NCBI GenBank assembly: GCA_025738555.1
Contig: JAOVFP010000019.1
Location: 806,001 to 870,000 of the forward strand
Direction of reading: 5' to 3'
From: Cyathus striatus
Lineage: Eukaryota; Basidiomycota; Agaricomycetes; Agaricales; Nidulariaceae
Length of the DNA: 64,000 bases
How positions within the stretch are numbered: position 1 is the stretch's first letter; every line of letters starts with the position of its first letter. Positions 61,046-64,000 of this stretch are shown here, one piece after another. A program made the position numbers and the translations under genes. A model generated the notes under the pieces. The model did no database searches and was not told the DNA's origin. It saw only the letters and a program-made list of their open reading frames with translations.

Positions 61046-61379
61046 ACTAGTGGCCGTCAGCGCTGTCAATGACCGGGTCAGACCTCGTAGGTCTAAAGGG
61101 TTCAAGTTAATGATTGACAGTCGACAGTCAATCAACGACCAGTCAATGGAAAACACCGAAAATATTAGTAAGTTACCCAATTAGGTATAGATTGCGTTCA
61201 CGAGTACTAGTAGCTAAATGTTGGCTAAGTGTTCGAAACTTACTGGTCCATAGATGTAGTTATAACACAGTTCAAGATATAGTTAATGATATAAAACTGG
61301 TTAGTATATAACAATATGTAGTATACCATGAATTAGGTCAGTTAAATCGGAATATAATTGTTGTATAATTGCTCACAAG
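61046..61379. other. 3' flank of the hAT gene
   Basis: Contains TGATTGACAGTCGACAGTCAA (61112) with overlapping GACAGTC/TGACTGTC-like inverted halves, and may include the 3' terminus of the hAT element. The terminal inverted repeat cannot be fixed without the other end. Confidence 0.35.
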
Positions 61380-64000
61380 TCACGAAGCTTCAACATTGTA
61401 CTGCATTTGCTTCATTAAGTCCTCCTCTTCATTAATCAAAATTTGCTTTCCATATGACCAATAGAACTCAAGCTCCTTGCTTGTTCCACCGTTTGCTGGA
61501 TATTCAAATAAATCCTGCAGTTTTATCTTGCGATAAGCAGGGATACGAGAGCTAGCATCAAACTGTGCAGCAGATGCAGTGGATGTGCCCATGGGTTGTA
61601 TACTGGGTTGCGAGCCCGTAGTTGGATAAGAAAAAGATTGCACGTTCGTCCTAAAATTACTTAGAATTTGTGCTGATGAATAATCTATAGCTTGTGGGAA
61701 GTCTGGTATGTCACCATCGTCAAAGTGGTCTGCATCATTATCAGCAATTGCAGCGTCAATCAGCTGGTCCGTGATCAACTGAAAATCTATGGGCTCGTTT
61801 GAAGCTGAAGCCTCAATGTCAGCACATACTACATCTTCTTCATTCGATACCACTACAAGTGGAGGTTGTGAAGCCGTAGGGACTGAGATCGTATAGGAAG
61901 AGTCAGAGGCTGTTTGTGGAGCTACAGGTAGCTCTTCTCCAAACTTGTGCTTCTTCCGCTGTGGAATAAGCCCTGCAACAATATGCGCACGGCATCGATT
62001 CATGCGTACTAGTGTGGCATCATGGACCTTCTGTGGATTAATACGATTGCGTGTTTTTGTGTGTGTCAATCCAAACGTACTGAAGATGCACTCAGTTCCA
62101 GCAGAGTTTGGCACCATACTCAAAATTCGGATTGCCAACTTTACAAAACCAGATCTACCAGTTTGAATAGAGTTTGCACCACGTAATTTCTTCCATATTC
62201 CAATGAAATCAATTTCATGGCCCTAAGAAAATATTTTAACACCTCAGATCGTTTGTAATAAATTAAAATGTACTTACACCTGCACGATACTCTGCCTCAA
62301 AGCCTGAGAGGTACATTGAATCAGGCGAGAACTGACCAAGCTCTAAGTAATAATCTTCAAATGCTGTTGTAAAGCTGAAATCTGCATGTACTGATTGTCG
62401 AAATAGTCGTTGGTAGACACGGCGAACCATATGAAAGAAATCAAATTGTGTGAGATTCTCGGGGTTAAAGCAGCGTGACCTTATATAGGGATTGAAGAAT
62501 ACCGCAAGAATGAATAGTTCTTGGTCGGCCTTAGCCCAGCGACGTTCTAGTGATGCATGCATTGCTTTCTGAATATGCATGTCATTGGTACCGCGAAGTG
62601 TCTCGAAGAAACAGAAAAGTTTTGCAAGTGTTAATAGTACGTGATCTAAACGACAAGCAGGATCTTGTAAAATATTTGCTGAAATAGCCAGAGGCTCGAG
62701 GTGAGAAACAATCCTAGATGTAAATTAGCTATAAATATATACTGGAGGTGCTGAAATGGAACATACTTTACAAGGTCCTTCCAAAACTGCTCATCACAGC
62801 AGACCGTAATTATCTCAAGTGCCTTTGCTTTGAGATCTGCTGTTGTTCCAGCTGCAGTGAGGAGATGCTCTTTATTTGCTGCAACACACCCCATAATTGA
62901 AGATGACTGTGAATGCAGTCGTTGCAATGCACAATAATATCCAGTCCACCGTGTTACAACAGGGAGGATTAGAGACAGAACTCGGCCCGTTGTACATAAC
63001 TGCTGTGAGCGGAGCAGATCAAGGGCTTGCTGATGGTGATTGAACCACTTTACGACTTCAATTGCTCTCGCAGCCGATGCCATAAATGGGGCTTTTATAG
63101 CAAGGTAATTTCCTGTGAGTAATCCACTCTGATGAGCCCAACAGACAAAGGTGGCAATATGAGGGCATGCTGCTGCATGTAGTCGACACATTTTTTTCCC
63201 ATCGGGGCCATCATCTGTGGTAATTGCAATTGTATCAACCCCATAAGTACTTTCCATGTATGTGATATCGTCTTGAACTAGACCAAATAATTCATCCCCT
63301 GTTTTCAGTCTGCCAGACATGTCATGTGTGCGAAGTAAATAAGGCTATTCATAAGTTTCTGTAAGTTACTTCAATATTGAAAGGATTTAATAAACTTACC
63401 AAAGAATCCACAGTCATCATGGATGTGATAACAGAAGTCTTAGCAATGTTCTTCCATCCATCACATTGGTAAGTTGCCATCTTTCCCTCAGTTAGTTTCC
63501 GAGTTGCTAAAATAACCTTGTTGGCCTCCTTATTTAAAATTCGTCCTGCAAGAGTGCGCCTATCTGGAATTACTAAACCTGGTATCCATTTCTGTGTGAA
63601 AAGTTTGTACTCTGGATGTGAAACAATATTAAATGGAATCCCCAAGGTGACGAGAAGCTTGCATAAGTCCTCTGAAAACTCTTCTTGAACTTCAGGTGGC
63701 TGAAGTAATACTTCCGCAGAGCTGTCATGCTCTGATATTGAGTGCGAGAAGCATGGCCGTTTCGATATATGACTGTGATCAGAGACTTGTAACAACAATG
63801 AGTCACCTGGAGATGTGACGGTTAGCTGTGGGGTTAAAAGGGGACTGAGCAATGTCGAGTTGCTGTTATTAGAAAATGGTGAGAGCATCTGGTTTGATAG
63901 GCTTGGTGTCAGCAACCGACGTATTTGAGGCAGCCCAGTAGGTATAGATAGACTAAGGCCCCTGTTTTCTTTTGTAGATGTGTGGGACTGACTGAATTCC
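61380..64000 (-). CDS. hAT-superfamily transposase, 5' end beyond the window
   Basis: Cuts and pastes hAT elements using an RNase H-like DDE fold. Exons: complement(join(61380..62222, 62278..62713, 62767..63344, 63400..>64000)); all junctions are GT-AG, introns 53-55 bp, phases agree, and there is no internal stop, so at least 818 residues are open. Seen: ATYQCDGWKN and TVDSL (first catalytic Asp region), YLLRTHDMSGRLKTGDEL, AITTDDGPDG (second Asp), CWAHQSGLLTGNY (the conserved CxxH), LPVVTRWTGYYCAL, and the C-terminal dimerisation block SMVPNSAGTECIFSTFGL with KTRNRINPQKVHDATLVRM. The tail is Ala/Asp/Ser-rich. Any N-terminal BED finger would lie outside. Looks recent and possibly active. Confidence 0.88.

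Overview
The window looks like nuclear DNA of a filamentous basidiomycete, most likely a mushroom-forming agaricomycete. Protein genes carry many short GT-AG introns of about 50-67 bases. The recognisable families are typical of that group: a DUF6699 protein, coiled-coil/F-box proteins, a crinkler-type NTPase-nuclease, NACHT and TKL-kinase relics, DUF6533-like membrane proteins, a wax-synthase relic and an EF-hand/ZZ-finger giant. I cannot name the species.

Layout. 1-8.9 kb: a decayed Helitron helicase running in from the left edge, a GC-rich minisatellite, an AT-rich tandem repeat and a 1.06 kb non-autonomous long-TIR element, then about 2.3 kb with nothing recognisable. 8.9-23 kb is the gene core, with alternating strands: class-3 aldehyde dehydrogenase (+, 8 exons), crinkler-like NTPase/nuclease (-), F-box protein (+), a 1296-residue EF-hand/ZZ-finger protein (-, 13 exons whose frames all join) and a DUF6699 protein (+). 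23.2-24.0 kb: a tRNA-Gln(UUG) gene split by a 732 bp pogo-like element with a TA duplication. 24-39.5 kb: CpG-poor repeat territory with a NACHT pseudogene lying between 1.06 kb inverted repeats, minisatellites and a wax-synthase fragment. 39.9-52.8 kb: a decayed TKL kinase, two paralogous DUF6533-like membrane-protein genes 9 kb apart, and a poorly understood Cys-rich ORF pair. 53-61 kb: nested inverted-repeat elements, including a giant palindromic element with satellite-like arms. 61.4-64 kb: an open hAT transposase gene running off the right edge.

The genes do not form a pathway. The gene core reads as a mix of one housekeeping enzyme and lineage-expanded families, set in transposon-rich flanks. 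The strongest cross-scale signal is copy-specific loss of CpG: in two separate inverted-repeat pairs one arm keeps CpG and the other has TpG/CpA at the same sites. This suggests that methylated (silenced) and unmethylated blocks alternate along the window.

All exon coordinates were derived by hand from splice signals and frame continuity. Family assignments are by eye, without database searches.
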